Positions 35,150-46,499 of a stretch of DNA of 64,000 nucleotides are shown here, piece by piece (positions within the stretch are counted from its first letter, which is position 1; the number at the start of each line of letters is the position of its first letter). A program made the position numbers and the translations under genes. The stretch is from Inia geoffrensis (taxonomy: Eukaryota; Chordata; Mammalia; Artiodactyla; Iniidae). The stretch is taken from positions 3,973,001-4,037,000 of the forward strand of contig CM070899.1 in NCBI GenBank assembly GCA_036417435.1, given 5' to 3'. The notes under the pieces were generated by a model. That model saw only the letters and a list, made by a program, of their open reading frames with translations. It searched no databases and was not told the origin of the DNA.

Positions 35150-35325
35150 ACTCAACCGCCCCTCTCCCGCTCTCTGGCACTGCTTTTTAATTGTCTATGT
35201 CCCGCTTGCCCATCCTGACTGTGAGCCCCAGGGGTACGGGAGCCATGGGCTGGCTGCCCCGTGCCTGGCCCAGGGTGGCCACGTAGCTGACTCTCAGCCA
35301 TGCTTGTTGAATGATGACTTGTTAT
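35150..35325 (+). repeat. L2 LINE 3' end
   Basis: 'ctgactgtgagccccagggg' and 'catgcttgttgaatgatgac' mark an L2 3' end. Confidence 0.7.
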
Positions 35326-35754
35326 TATTCCCTGAGGCTGGGTTCCACGTGTCTGGCCACAGGAGGCTAGAACCCCTCCTGCCCCCAGGTCCTCGGCTGG
35401 CCAGCATTTCAAATGATATTGTTTCATATTAAATTATTTTAAATTCCACGGACCCAGGTTTCACAATCAAATAATTCGATCTTGTTTACAAATGGAATTT
35501 TTACTTTTTGATGGTTTCTAGCTTTGCTGGGCTGGATGGTCAGGAAAGCGTGTCCTCTCATGCCCTCCCGTCTACCTCTGCTGCCTTCCCCGGGACACCG
35601 TGGAGCTGGGGAACGATCCTGGGGGGACGGCGGGCAGCCGGTGTGGCTGTGGGGTAGACCGCCCCTCCAGTGTGCATGGGGACAGAGCCGGGGGCTTTCG
35701 CGGCCTCCCCTCATCCCGGCTCCTGCCGTGAGTAAGTTCATAAATTACAGGATC

Positions 35755-35890
35755 GGAAGGGACCCTGGCTAACTGTCATTCCAACCCCCTTTTACAGACT
35801 AGGAAACTGAGGTTCAAGGTCACAGACCTGGTGGTCAGCCCAGGACCCAACACACCAGGTCTTTGGATGCCCTCCTCCAAGGGCTATTCC
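35755..35890 (-). repeat. MIR-type SINE, reverse
   Basis: 'ttttacagactaggaaactg', then 'aggttcaaggtcacagacct' are typical of reverse MIR copies. Confidence 0.75.
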
Positions 35891-37200
35891 GCATCCTGTC
35901 TTCCTCCATCCCTGACTTATGAAATCCCTGCCACGCTGCTTTGTGCTATGGAGACACAGACGTGGGAAGACGTGACCTCTGGTCTCTAGAGGCTCATAAT
36001 CTGGGTACTGGGATAGGGGAGACGCACAAGGAGACAAAAAGCGGCTGCATGATGAGGTGGTGGCTCACGGGCCTCAGGAAGCAGCAGGAGCTACAGAAGG
36101 CCAGGCGGGGCGGACGCGGCAGCTCTGCGAAGCCACGGACGTGGGCTGAGCTTGGTGGCTGCGGCCGACTCCCCTCTCAGCGGAGGGTCGGCCTCAGCAG
36201 GGGAATCTTTTGTCCAATGTGCTAAACTTCAGCCTCTCCCAGCGAGTCCCCTCCTTACCCAGCAATGCCACCATCACTGGAAACAGATTTGCAGCTTCTG
36301 CTCTAGAACTTTCTCTAAGCAAGGGATGGTCCGGGGGCAGCCATGCTTCCTTGCTTTGTGGCCACTCGTGTGGGTGACCTGGGTTGGCCCCGGCAGCAGC
36401 TCTGCTGGGCTTGGCTCAGAATGGATCTGGCTGTTTCCACAAGTCGCCGGCTCTCTGAGTTTGGAGCTGAACCTCCGAGGACACTCCAAGATGGGCCGTG
36501 TCTCCGGGCTGCCCCCAAAGGGCCACCGGGCAGGCGTCTCCGCCAGCCCCAGGGTTGCAGAGGGTTCCTCAGGAAGGGCCTAGAGGAAGTTGGTTGACAA
36601 TGTCCCAGCTAACTTCCCGGCCCAAAGGCAGGCACTTCATTCTGTAAAGGTCCTGGGAGACGAATGTGCGGTGGCTCCAGCCCATCCTTCCAGGGGCCCT
36701 GAGGTGACCCAGAGCCCTGGGGCCCACTCCCTACTTCTCTGCCCCAACAGGCCTTCGTGGTCCCTGCACGTCTCACAAGGCTGACCCCATCTGGGTTCCT
36801 GGGGTCAGACTGCACACTACCCAACAGTGGGGACGCCCCCGGGCTGGTAGGGGTGTGAGGAGACGGGGAGCACATCCTGGTCGACGGAAATGTAAATCCA
36901 GCCAAGTTGAACGTGCAGTTTGGGCCAGAATCGACGTTTCTTGGTATCTAACTTCCTGGTGTCCTGGTGTCGGTAACCATACCGACAGGATATGACATGG
37001 GCATCTAAAGACTCTTAAGAAAGAGGGAGGTGTGTCTGCCTGTGTGTGCTGGGACGGACGGGCCTCTAAAATGAACAACGTGAAAAAAGCAAGATGCCAA
37101 ACAAAGTGTGATCCATTTCTGAGTTAAAAAAATATAATGCAATAGATGGAGGTATGTGCTCTGGATGAATACCAGCAGTGGGCACATGGACCCCGGTTAC
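35891..37200. other. Unique sequence, no gene seen
   Basis: It includes a perfect 8-bp inverted repeat at 36968-36987 (tgtcggta, 4-base loop, taccgaca). No gene recognised. Confidence 0.4.
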
Positions 37201-37204
37201 CAAG

Positions 37205-37335
37205 ACCCAGCTCCCAGGTCTCTGCACGCTGTTAACTCATTGGGTCCTTAGAAGATCCCAGGAGGTGGGTATTACCATCCTACCTACTTTGCAGAGGAAG
37301 AAACCGAGGCCCGGGGAGGTAAGGAGGGTGCGGGG
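37205..37335 (-). repeat. MIR SINE, reverse
   Basis: 'tgggtattaccatcctacc', then 'gaggaagaaaccgaggccc', is reverse MIR. An acceptor and donor 27 bp apart here are part of the repeat. Confidence 0.8.
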
Positions 37336-37639
37336 ACGGGAGCCTGAGCCACTGGCCCATGTGTGCCTCGGGATCAGCTGGGGAGGGGTGGGGCGGGGGC
37401 TTTCAGTTCTCCTTGTTTTTACCTTTGTGTCCTCTGCATTTTCTTCCCAGCTGAGTGTGTGACTCTATTTGAGAAAATGTCAAAGGGTGTCCTGGATAGA
37501 GGTAGTAAGCCTTTAACTCCTTTATTGTGCTTTTCTGTATTAAAGAGGCAAACACAGTCATGTCATTTTAAAAACTCACTCCCCCCTCCCCCAAAAGAGA
37601 GAATACTGTCTCTAGGAAGAGAATTGAAGAAAAAACTAG

Positions 37640-37870
37640 GACTTGGGAGATTGGGGTTGACATGTACACACTACCATATATAAAATAGATAACTAATAAG
37701 GACCTACTGTATAGCACAGGGAACTCTACTCAACACTCTAATGACCTATATGGGAAAAGAATCTAAAAAAGAGTGGATATATGTATATGTATAACTGACT
37801 CACTTTGCTGTACAGCAGAAACTAACACAACATTGTAGATCAACTCTACTCCAATAAAATTTTTTAAAAA
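37640..37870 (+). repeat. L1 3' UTR tail
   Basis: The common cetartiodactyl L1 ending: 'gacctactgtatagcacagg', 'ctgtacagcagaaactaaca' and 'actccaataaaatttt'. An A-rich run follows at about 37862-37890. Confidence 0.93.
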
Positions 37871-37899
37871 AAGAAGAAGAAAGAAAAAACCAGGACTCC

Positions 37900-38435
37900 A
37901 GCAAGTGACCCCCAGTCTTGGTGGGGTCCCTGGGCGCTTGCTTATGGAAATAGCTATTTCCCATGATTTCCAGAATGTGGGACGTGGGAGAATCCTGCAT
38001 GAGTTCTAGCGCAAAGTGGGCAAAGGTGGGGGGGGGCCGAGGGAAGGGGCTACCTTGCTCTAGGAATCACAGGGGGTCCATCTGGCACCCACGCCAGGCC
38101 CACAGGGCCGCCCTGCCACCCTGAACTGGGGCTGGGAAAGATGAGACCAGTTATTTCTGTGCCACAGTTGCTTGAAAACCAAGGTCAAACCTGCCCAGGG
38201 ACTATATTTAGTCCAGGACAGAACTGAAAGGCCATTTGACCCCCAAGTGGCTGCCTTGCTTGTCTCGTCTGGTCTCTGAATCCAGCGCGCACTTGAGCTT
38301 GAGGCCGTTGCTCTGTAACTCGCATGGCTGTCGAGAGGGTAATGTTGCCATTGGTGACCACAGGTGTCTCGGCAGCCTGTGCAGAAAGGCTACTTCAGGC
38401 TCCAACAAGGGCCGGGTTTCCAGGGGCAACGAAGG
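37900..38435. other. Unique sequence
   Basis: No gene or repeat recognised. Confidence 0.4.
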
Positions 38436-38439
38436 AGCC

Positions 38440-38570
38440 TCGGTGTGGCAGGCGTGCAGCTCTGCCCCTGACCAGCTCTGTGATCTCGCCAGAAGCTTCC
38501 CTTCCCCTGGGCCTCAGTTTCCCCATCTGTAAAACAACGGGAGTGCCTTAGATGACCTCAGGCCTTTAAG
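38440..38570 (+). repeat. MIR SINE
   Basis: 'accagctctgtgatctcgcc' leads to 'cctcagtttccccatctgta' and 'aaacaacgggagtgcc'. Confidence 0.8.
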
Positions 38571-39390
38571 ACGGTGGCAGATGCCAGCACGTGGCCTTGC
38601 TCCTGCTTCAGGTCCGAGGAAGGATGGACCAGCAGGCCTCTGGGATACTGGTCCTGTCTCCATGGGGACCAGCTCACGCTCTCTCTTGGGCCAGTCTCCT
38701 GATGGTCACGTCAGGAAACGGGGGGCTCCAGCCACAGGCCTCCTACGGGCGGGTTACCTTGAGTTTTAGAGCTCTGGGACATTAGAAATGGAGGTACCCC
38801 GAAAGACAAAGGCCCTCACCTTACAGAGGAGAAAACTAGGCTGCAGAGGAGCTGTGAAGGCAGCCCCTGAGTGCTGGCGTGAGGCCCCTTTTACCCCCGA
38901 GGCTGAAGAGGAATACAACCCCATTCCCATCAGCGACCTTCCTTCTCCACGTCTGTCCACCTGCAAAGGGGGTCTTCTGCCCTACATGGGCCCCCAAGCC
39001 CCAGTCCTCATGTCCCTGAGCCTGGCCTCCTAGCTGCTACCTTACAAGGGAGGCCTTAGGTGCAGGAGCCGGGGGTCATCCATGCCCAGAGACTGGGGGC
39101 GGGCCAAGATTCCCCTTGAAGTGTGTGCACAGCCCAGCCCACGCACAGAGTGATGGCGGGGTGGGCCTGGTGCCCCAGGGTGAGAACGCAGACTTGGGCC
39201 TGGTCATGTGTGCGGAGCCCTGGGGCACGTCTCCTCTCGGTCACACTTGGGACCTGGTTTCGGCCTTCCTGCCCCTGGGGCATGGCCACAACCCTCCCCA
39301 GGATGTCCCACCGGAGTGTGGACAGAGCTTTGTGTATAGACTCGGTTCCCGGCTTGGACACACTTTCTGTGAAACCCTTCCTGTCCTGCA
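38571..39390. other. Unique sequence, no gene seen
   Basis: A small reverse MIR scrap lies near 38795-38840 ('acagaggagaaaactaggc'). Confidence 0.4.
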
Positions 39391-39391
39391 G

Positions 39392-39462
39392 GTATGCAGG
39401 GCATGGCGGGGGGTACGGACACGGCCAGCCAGCATAGAAATGCCACTCAAACTGGCTTAAAG
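39392..39462 (+). other. Candidate 71-bp exon
   Basis: The acceptor is strong ('acccttcctgtcctgcag', ending at 39391), and the donor is near-perfect (AAAG|GTAAGTTT, starting 39463). One frame is open across it and begins with an ATG two bases into the exon. It encodes 23 residues ('MQGMAGGTDTASQHRNATQT' and on), which I do not recognise. The 3' third lies in an old repeat. Without neighbouring exons this is only a candidate. Confidence 0.3.
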
Positions 39463-39870
39463 GTAAGTTTACTGGTTCTTCTGATCAAGGAGTTCAAGTT
39501 CAGGTGGACCCAGTGGCTTAAATGGCATCACCACGTCTGGCCATCTGAGCTCAGCTCTCCTCCAGGTCATCTTCTCTGCCCAGCGGGCCCCCCAGCAAGG
39601 TGCAGGGTGGCTGTCAGGTCTTTGGGTCATTCTGCCCTTCAACAGTCTCAGCTCCCGCTCAGCTCCTGACGTGACTCTGATTTGGCCCACCTCTGCCCTG
39701 TGTCCGCTCCTGAGTGGTCAATCACAGCATCCAGGGGGGTGGGACACGCTGCTGGTCCAGACCTGGGTCACGTGTCCAGCTGGGACCCTGTTGCTTCATC
39801 TCTACCCAAATTATAGGATCCATAGCGGGGAAGGTGAACCCTGGGATGTCGGGCCAACAGAACTGTAGAC
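39425..39870. repeat. Probable old interspersed repeat
   Basis: The start 'gaaatgccactcaaactggc', 'ttaaaggtaagtttactgg' matches the opening of a medium-frequency mammalian repeat. Family not assigned. Confidence 0.35.
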
Positions 39871-40194
39871 GTTTACCATACGTGCTGTAAAAAGAGGGCT
39901 TTGGAGGGACAGCCAGCCTGGAAAGGCCACACACCACGGGGCCAGGCAGCTGCTCTCCTCCTGCCCACAGCGTCTTCCGCAGGCCCTTGGTTTCCCACTG
40001 GTTGCTGGCTTGCCCCCATACCGTCACTGCCCCCGACTTGACACGGCAGAAGCCACGTGGACACCCTTGGCCCAGGTGGTCAGGAAATTCCCAGCGGCTT
40101 CTGTGGCGCCCACCTTAATCTAGAAGCAAACTTTGTCTCTCACCACAGCCACCCCGGCCGTCCAAGAGCCTTCTCTCTTTTGAAAGCTCGGGGC

Positions 40195-40565
40195 AGGGGG
40201 GTTGTACGGGATTAAGCCACATCCCCTCAAACTCATGTCCACCCAGAACCTCAGAACGTGACCTTATTTGTTTATGCGGTCTTTGCAAATGTAATCAGTT
40301 AAGATGAGGTCATACTGGATTAGGGTGAGCCCTAAATCCAATGATGGGTGTCCTTATAAGTAGTGGAGGAGAGACACAGAGACACAGGGAGAGGATGGCA
40401 AGCGACCCAGGAGGAAGAGGTTGTAGTGATGCGGCCACAAGCCAAGGAATGCCTGGGGCCACCAGAGGCGGGAGACAGGAAGGGAGCTCCCCCAGGGCCT
40501 CCAGAGGAAGCAGGGCCGTGCCCACACCTTAGTTTCAGACTCCTGGCTTCCAGAACTGACAGAGT
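40195..40565 (+). repeat. Old LTR-like repeat, copy 2
   Basis: 'ggattagggtgagccctaaa', 'tccaatgatgggtgtcctta', 'gccacaagccaaggaatgcc', then 'agactcctggcttccagaac'. It is the same family as 17.2-17.6 kb and better kept. Confidence 0.6.
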
Positions 40566-40574
40566 AAGTGTCTG

Positions 40575-40692
40575 TATTTTTTTTTTTTTTTTCTAATTTT
40601 TGGTCACGCTGCACGGCTTGGGGGCTCTTAGTTCCCCGACCAGGGATCAAACCCGAGCCCCCTGCAGTGGAAGCATGAACCAGGGAAGTCCC
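40575..40692 (-). mobile_element. CHR-type SINE, reverse, internally deleted
   Basis: A T-run is followed by 'ttttggtcacgctgcacgg', 'cttagttccccgaccaggga' and 'aaccagggaagtccc'. It is the reverse of the type at 930-1089. Part of the head is missing. Confidence 0.85.
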
Positions 40693-41405
40693 TTTTTTTT
40701 TTTGAAATATAGTTGAGTTCCAGTATTGTGTTAGTTTCAGGTGTACAACAAAGTGATTCAGTTATTTTTTCAGATTATTTTCTATTATAGGTTATTACTA
40801 GATATTGAATACAGTTCCCTGTGCTATACAGTAAGTCCTTGTTTGTTTTGTATATCGTAGTATGTATCTATTAATCCCATACGCCTAATTTATTCCTCCC
40901 CCCTCCCTTTCCCCTTTGGTAACCATTAGTTTGTTTTCTATGTCTGTGAGTCTGTTTCTGTTTTGTATATAGATTCATTTGTATTATTATTGTTATTATT
41001 ATTTTGGCGGTACGCGGGCCTCTCACTGTTGTGGCCTCTCCCGTTGCGGAGCACGGGCTCCGGACACGCAGGCTTAGTGGCCATGGCTCACGGGCCCAGC
41101 CGCTCCGCGGCATGTGGGATCCTCCCGGACCGGGGCATGAACCTGCGCCCCCTGCATCAGCAGGCGGACTCCCAACCACTGCGCCACCAGGGAAGCCCCA
41201 TTTGTATTATTTTTTAGATCCCACATATAAGTGATATCGTATGATATTTGTCTTTCTCTGTCTGACTCACTTCACTCGGTATGATCATCTCTGTGTCCAT
41301 CCATGTTGCTGCAAATGGCAATATTTTACTCTTTTTGATGGCTGAGTAATATTCCATTGCATATATACATACCACATCTTCTTTATCCATTCATCTGTTG
41401 ATGGG
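40693..41405 (-). mobile_element. L1 3' region, reverse, with a nested SINE
   Basis: The reverse L1 3' UTR ('gtgttagtttcaggtgtaca', 'ttccctgtgctatacagtaa') continues after the SINE with 'cccacatataagtgatatcg' and 'gctgagtaatattccattgc'. The SINE at 40989-41198 splits it. It abuts another SINE on its left. Confidence 0.9.
40989..41198 (-). mobile_element. CHR-type SINE nested in L1
   Basis: A (tat)-rich tail leads to 'ggcggtacgcgggcctctca' and the element ends in 'ccaccagggaagcccc'. An exact 13-bp duplication (catttgtattatt) flanks it at 40976-40988 and 41199-41211. Confidence 0.96.
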
Positions 41406-41635
41406 CAGGGTAGAAACTAGATCACACAAGAGCAACTTCAAAGCCATAAAAAGGCTGTCAGATCAACAAAACCAAGTAAAGGGGAATATCAGCTCAGGTC
41501 AGGTATAAAACCCACACAGATGGGATTGGCTGCACAGAGCAGGTCCACAGTTCCATGGGTGCCCTTGGAGGGCTCCTCAGCACCCTTGGTCTCTGGGGTG
41601 GGGGAGGTGGAACATTCTGGGTTGGAGGGGCCAAA
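41406..41635. other. Unique sequence
   Basis: Nothing recognised. Confidence 0.4.
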
Positions 41636-41639
41636 AAGA

Positions 41640-41910
41640 CCCCACCAATCTTTTCCATTTCTTCTCCTGTCGCCTGCCCCTTCCTGCATCTCTGGTGCTA
41701 AGCCAGGTCCTGGACCAGGCCTTTGCACATACAGATGCCAGAACCTTCCTGCAGAGCCTCTCTGGCACTTTCCTCTTCAGCACTACCTTCCCTGGCCACC
41801 TGCCCCAGACATGGTCCGTCTCCGTTCTATCCCCTGCACCGCCTGTCTGTCTCCCACTAGGAAGTTAGCTCCACGGGCAGGGACCCGGCGTCGAGAGCAG
41901 GGCTGGGCCT
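41640..41910 (+). repeat. L2 LINE 3' region
   Basis: 'caggcctttgcacatacaga', 'tcagcactaccttccctggc', then 'gttagctccacgggcaggga' are in L2 order. Confidence 0.65.
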
Positions 41911-42187
41911 ACAGCAGGCTTCTGGCCACGTCCGGTGGGCACGGAGCTTCCCTGCATGGTGTCTCCCATCCTAGAACCACTGGAGACTCACGGAGCCAGA
42001 AACAGACTTGAGGGGAAAGACCCAGTCACAGACCGCTCCCACCAGATTCCATGTTGCCCCCAATTCTATTAATCGCCCCAAGAGTAAGTTAGCGACCCAT
42101 ATCCTACTTTTTATTTCTTGCTTACAGAAAGGCTAGAAAGGTTAAAGAGTATGAAAGCAATCTTCCAAATAAAACACACAAGGGAAG

Positions 42188-42345
42188 CGTGTGTGTGTGT
42201 GCATGTGTGTGTACCTGTGCGCTAGTGTGCGTGCACCTGCGCACTAGTGTGCGTGTATGTGCATGAGAGCGTGTGCGCGTGTGCGTAGGTGTGTGTGCAC
42301 GAGTGCATGTACACCTGCGTGTGTGCACGTGTGTACAGAGAACCC
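42188..42345. repeat. Interrupted (GT)n minisatellite-like block
   Basis: TG-rich tract with GC-containing variant units. A phrase close to 'gtgcgctagtgtgcgtgcac' recurs. It could form Z-DNA. Confidence 0.9.
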
Positions 42346-42639
42346 AGGGGCAACCCTTCCTGGTCACGTGTCTAGCAATCACTGAGGCGGCGGGAGAGCC
42401 CACTGGGGCTGGAGCAGGAGAGCGGCCATTCAGAAGCAGCCAGGGGAAAATGAACTCAGCTCTCCCAGGGCCCGGGAGGTGAAGATGGGCAGCCAGGGAC
42501 TAGCTCTCCTCCCTGTCTTCTGGGGGCCCCCCCATGGAGCACAGGAGCTCAGCGCCCCTTCCCTAGAGGGAGGACACTGGCCGTGGACCGCAGCGGCTGC
42601 TTGTCAGGCAGAGGGTCGTGGTCTTCCAAGGCCAGGAGA

Positions 42640-42790
42640 GCTGGCCTCACCCCAGCTCTGCCCGCTGCTGTGTGATCCACAGTCACGTGGCTACCCTCTC
42701 TGGGCCACACATGGGTTAGAGCAGCACCCACATCTCCCGTGTTGCTGTCAGGGCCTGGCACTGAGGCACCCGGCAGACGGATTGTCCGCA
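42640..42790 (+). repeat. MIR SINE
   Basis: 'cccgctgctgtgtgatccac', 'ggctaccctctctgggcca', then 'agggcctggcactgaggc'. Confidence 0.65.
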
Positions 42791-43055
42791 GATGCCGGCA
42801 TGGGTGGTAGAGCACCCGCTCCCACATGCCCTGGAGTTCTCCGGGGGCAGCATGACTTAATCCGGGCTCTGCTGATGCTGCCCTGGACTGCACGGGTCCA
42901 TGAGTCCTGAAATCTGCAGTGGGAGCCCAGGAGGTGGCCTGAAGGGAAGCCTGGAGCTGAGCTGGCAGCGGGAGAAGGATTTTACTGGGAGGCTGACCTG
43001 GGGGCAGGCATCCTGGGCAGGACCAGAGGTGTTGCGGGGAGCCCCGGGAAGCCAA
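42791..43055. other. Unique sequence
   Basis: Nothing recognised. Confidence 0.4.
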
Positions 43056-43059
43056 GCCC

Positions 43060-43185
43060 CGCACGATCTCATTTGATCCCACCCTAGGAGGTGGCTGCTG
43101 TCGTCCCCACTATAAGAGGAAGTTCGGTGAAGGGAGGTGACTTCCCCAGTGCCATGATGCTAGGAAGTGGTGGCCCGAATCTCAG
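43060..43185 (-). repeat. MIR SINE, reverse
   Basis: 'tctcatttgatcccacccta', 'gaggtgacttccccagtgcc', then 'atgatgctaggaagtgg'. Confidence 0.7.
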
Positions 43186-43189
43186 ACGG

Positions 43190-45455
43190 ATGGTCTGAGT
43201 CCGGGGCTAGAGCTGGGGAAAGCAAGAGTAGCAGGTGGGGATGGTGGGGCTGAGTCCTGAGCTCCCCAATCCCGCCCCGCAGCTCTGAAAACAGTGAGCT
43301 GCAAACTCCAAGCTGCGACTCACTGAGGTCATGAGATCATTTTAGCAGGTGGCAGCCATCACTGGGCAGAAAAGAAATAGAGTAACAAATGTCAGAATTC
43401 ACGATGCACAGTTAGAGAAGTCTTCTTTTGTGGAAGACTTCTCAGTTATACGTGCATCAAGAGCCCGTTACTTATTTAACATGAAGCCATTATGTGTGCA
43501 CTGGGATGAGATGGACGGTGTCTTTCTTACCCTGGCCACGGTCAGCAAGCTTTGAAAACCACTGCTTTCAGCCTTTCTCTGTTCTGCAGGGGCCTCCGGG
43601 CCTTTGTTCTCTGAACAAGAACGCCAGCGCCGGGCACAGCACAGGAGCCAGGACATGCTGGAGGGTTTCCGTCCCGAGGCCCTGCCCGCGTGCCAGTGCG
43701 GCTGGCTCAGCAAGGTGGTGGCACCACTGTGCAGGGTCCGAGCACTCAGGGTGTTGATGTTTGACTGCAGCTGAATGGGGGAGGGGGAGGGGAGGGTGGG
43801 TCCCAAGACCCTGGCCCTGGGTCCGACGGGCAATGTTGTCTTCTCTCTGTGAGTTCCATCGAGTTCCCACCTGCAGGCCAGGGGTGCCCCCAAGGTCCCC
43901 AAACCAAGGTCCCAAAGCTGCTCCACCAGCAGAGGCGCTGAGAGGCACTGAAGCCCCTGTGGTCACAGGGAGTGGACAGAGTGAGAGCTCTCCTGCCCCG
44001 GGGCCATGTAAGTGACAGAGAGCAGAGTGTCTTGGGGAGGAAAGGGAGGTCTGGGTGATGGGAGGGCAGGGGCCAAGAAATGCCAGGCCGGGCTGGGAGG
44101 CCTGCTGGGGAAGGAGTCTGAGCTCCCTCCGGCCAGCAGTGGGAACCTGGAGGAAGGCTTTGGGGCGATCAGATTCGTTTTCCAATCGGGTCACTCAGTC
44201 TGGCTGGAGTGGGGGTCTGGCCCCATGTATCTAACTTTTTCTCCAAATGGTCCTGCTCCAACCAGAGAAAGAAAGGCCAGGCTTGTGCTGGGAGCCCCGG
44301 GCGTGGGCGAAAACCCCAGTGTGTCCATTTTCAGGTGAAGCCTTCTCCTCTCCTTTGGGCATTCCCAGACCCTGTCATTCCTTTTGTTTATTATCGCCAT
44401 CTACTTTTAAGGTCTCCAACACCAGAGGCCAGCCGTCTAGTTTTCTAAATATCCTTGAACATTCTCATGTTCAGAACACGTGAGTTGGCTGTTTTGATCC
44501 TTGGAGGGGGCCGGGGGCCGACCTCCCTGAGGAAGGCTGGGGAGAATCTTCAGACGCCAAGTCTGCAGGGGCTTCCTTGTGGCCGTGAAGTGTTTGGGCA
44601 ACAGGCCTCCAGTTTGGGCAACTCTAGGCCCCTTGAAACCTTCAGGTGTAATAAAGAAGCACAAAGCAAACTGGCATTCCGACGTGAGGCCACATCCTCC
44701 TCCTGCCTGGTCACCCTCCTGGCTGGTTTTCCCGTTTGCTACACTGGCCAGCCCAGGTGCCACAGAAGGGACGTTTGTTTTCCCAGAAGAACAGAACAGA
44801 ACAAAAACAGAAACGAAAAAAATCGCACACACTCTCACATATAAATTGGGACCGTGTCCATAATCAGGACTGAGGTTGGAAGCACTGTCGCCCGGCTTCG
44901 TACGATGTGAACAAAGATGTCCCCTGGCTGCCTTTGGCTCCTCGGGCTGGACCTCTCGATGTGCCGAGGGAGTCCAGGGATTCCTCGGATCCCAAGTTTT
45001 GGTCCATACTTTGGTCACTTGTTCTTGTGAAAATGACCAATGGACCCCCAACGAGGCTGCTGAGTGGGCCTCTGGGGAGTTTTTAAAGGAGAGAAAGCAT
45101 TATAAAATGGAGGAGGGCCCTCCGGATGGGATCAAAACCTGGACACGGGGGTAGCAGGATGCGAGGTGCTCAGGCTGCCAGGCCGGGTGTGGGTCCGATC
45201 TGCACGCCCAGGGCACCCCCTGTACTCCCACGCACACGCAACCCTCTGGCTTCCTTTCATCACAACCTCACACATGTAAGTGGTCCCAGCCGTGTCTGCA
45301 TAGATATAAACAAACATCCGAGCCTGGCATTCCAATAAGCCCCATCGTAGTCCCACCGTGTGGAGCGTTGTTTCCCCTCATACTATAGTGAAACTAGCTG
45401 CATCTCAGCTCTGCTCCCGGGTTTCCAAGTATCAACAAAAACGTATTTTCCCCTT
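43190..45455. other. Unique sequence, no gene seen
   Basis: Long minus-strand frames (43568-44194, 44437-45051) match nothing I know and lack splice support. Confidence 0.4.
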
Positions 45456-45459
45456 TCCT

Positions 45460-46495
45460 GTCCAGTTTAAAGGTTATTCGTAAAAATCAATAGCCAACTT
45501 ATTTTTGATATTTTGAAACAGAAAATTATTTACCAGGAACACACCGATTATTTGTTTTACTCTGTGCTACTCAGTTATTGAAACAATATCACTGGAAAAG
45601 CCATTTCAGTACAAATGGTAGATGAGTTGAAAACTGGATTTTTTTTTTTTTTTTTACCACCATTGGGGTTACTGACTTAAGGGCAGTTGTAGTTCAAACA
45701 AACCCAAGGTCCATCAGTTTGTTACATAATAGTGAAACAGTGCTGTTTTGTACAAAACAAAGCCAGATATGCTTTCAGTTAAAAAGATTGGTGATTTTGC
45801 CTGTGCAACTTTTATCTCAAGTGGAAGATGATTCTAATTTTATCTGTGTTCAGAAAGCAGATTGAAAACAAATTCATGAGGCTGGGGCTCATGATTTCTC
45901 CTTACAGTTCTCTGAGCAGCTGAAGGAAGGAAGATCACCTTGAGTCTAGCGTTTTCTGAGCACACTACAACAGCCGGGTCCCTTAGACCCATCTGGAACG
46001 AAATGAATTACATCGACGTGTTAGTTTAAAATGAAATTATTTTATTTTCATTGTATTTTCCTCCAGGCTCTTAGGGAAGAAAAGAAGAAAACAGGATATC
46101 GGGGCAAAGGCTTTGGTTCCTCGCTGCCCCTTTTCTCTTTAGGCTTCTCTTGGTTTCCGGCTTTTATTTTGTACTGGGTTTTTTGGGGGTCGAAAAATGT
46201 ACAAAATGTGTATTTTAAATATCAAATAATTATAGATTTTGAACATGACAAAATTTTAGAGCCACATTCTGACAAAAATATTATTAAAAAATACCGTCTA
46301 CTCTCACTCCACTTACATTAAAATGTCATTCTTTTCATTTCCTATCTTCTGATCTGTTCAATCTGACATTTGCTAGATATGAAAAAGTTCTGCAGACTAT
46401 TTCAGAGAATATTTGGAAAAAAGTAAACTATCGATATGTAAAATTTCCACGGAAGCACGCTTGCTTAGGTAACATTAGTTTAAAACATGTGTTGT
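45460..46495. other. AT-rich, repeat-free stretch before the CpG island
   Basis: I recognise no interspersed repeat in about 1 kb. A run of T lies near 45640-45656. A strong plus-strand acceptor ('cattgtattttcctccag') ends at 46066, followed by an open frame of about 85 codons, but no donor or poly(A) signal is clear. The lack of repeats next to a promoter-like island hints at conserved regulatory DNA. Confidence 0.4.
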
Positions 46496-46499
46496 GTTT

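Noticed and set aside
37292..37318. 27-bp micro-exon with acceptor and donor
   Set aside because: The signals are part of a reverse MIR consensus.
42857..43072. Minus-strand open frames at 42.5-43.1 kb as a gene
   Set aside because: They span MIR sequence and have no splice or homology support.
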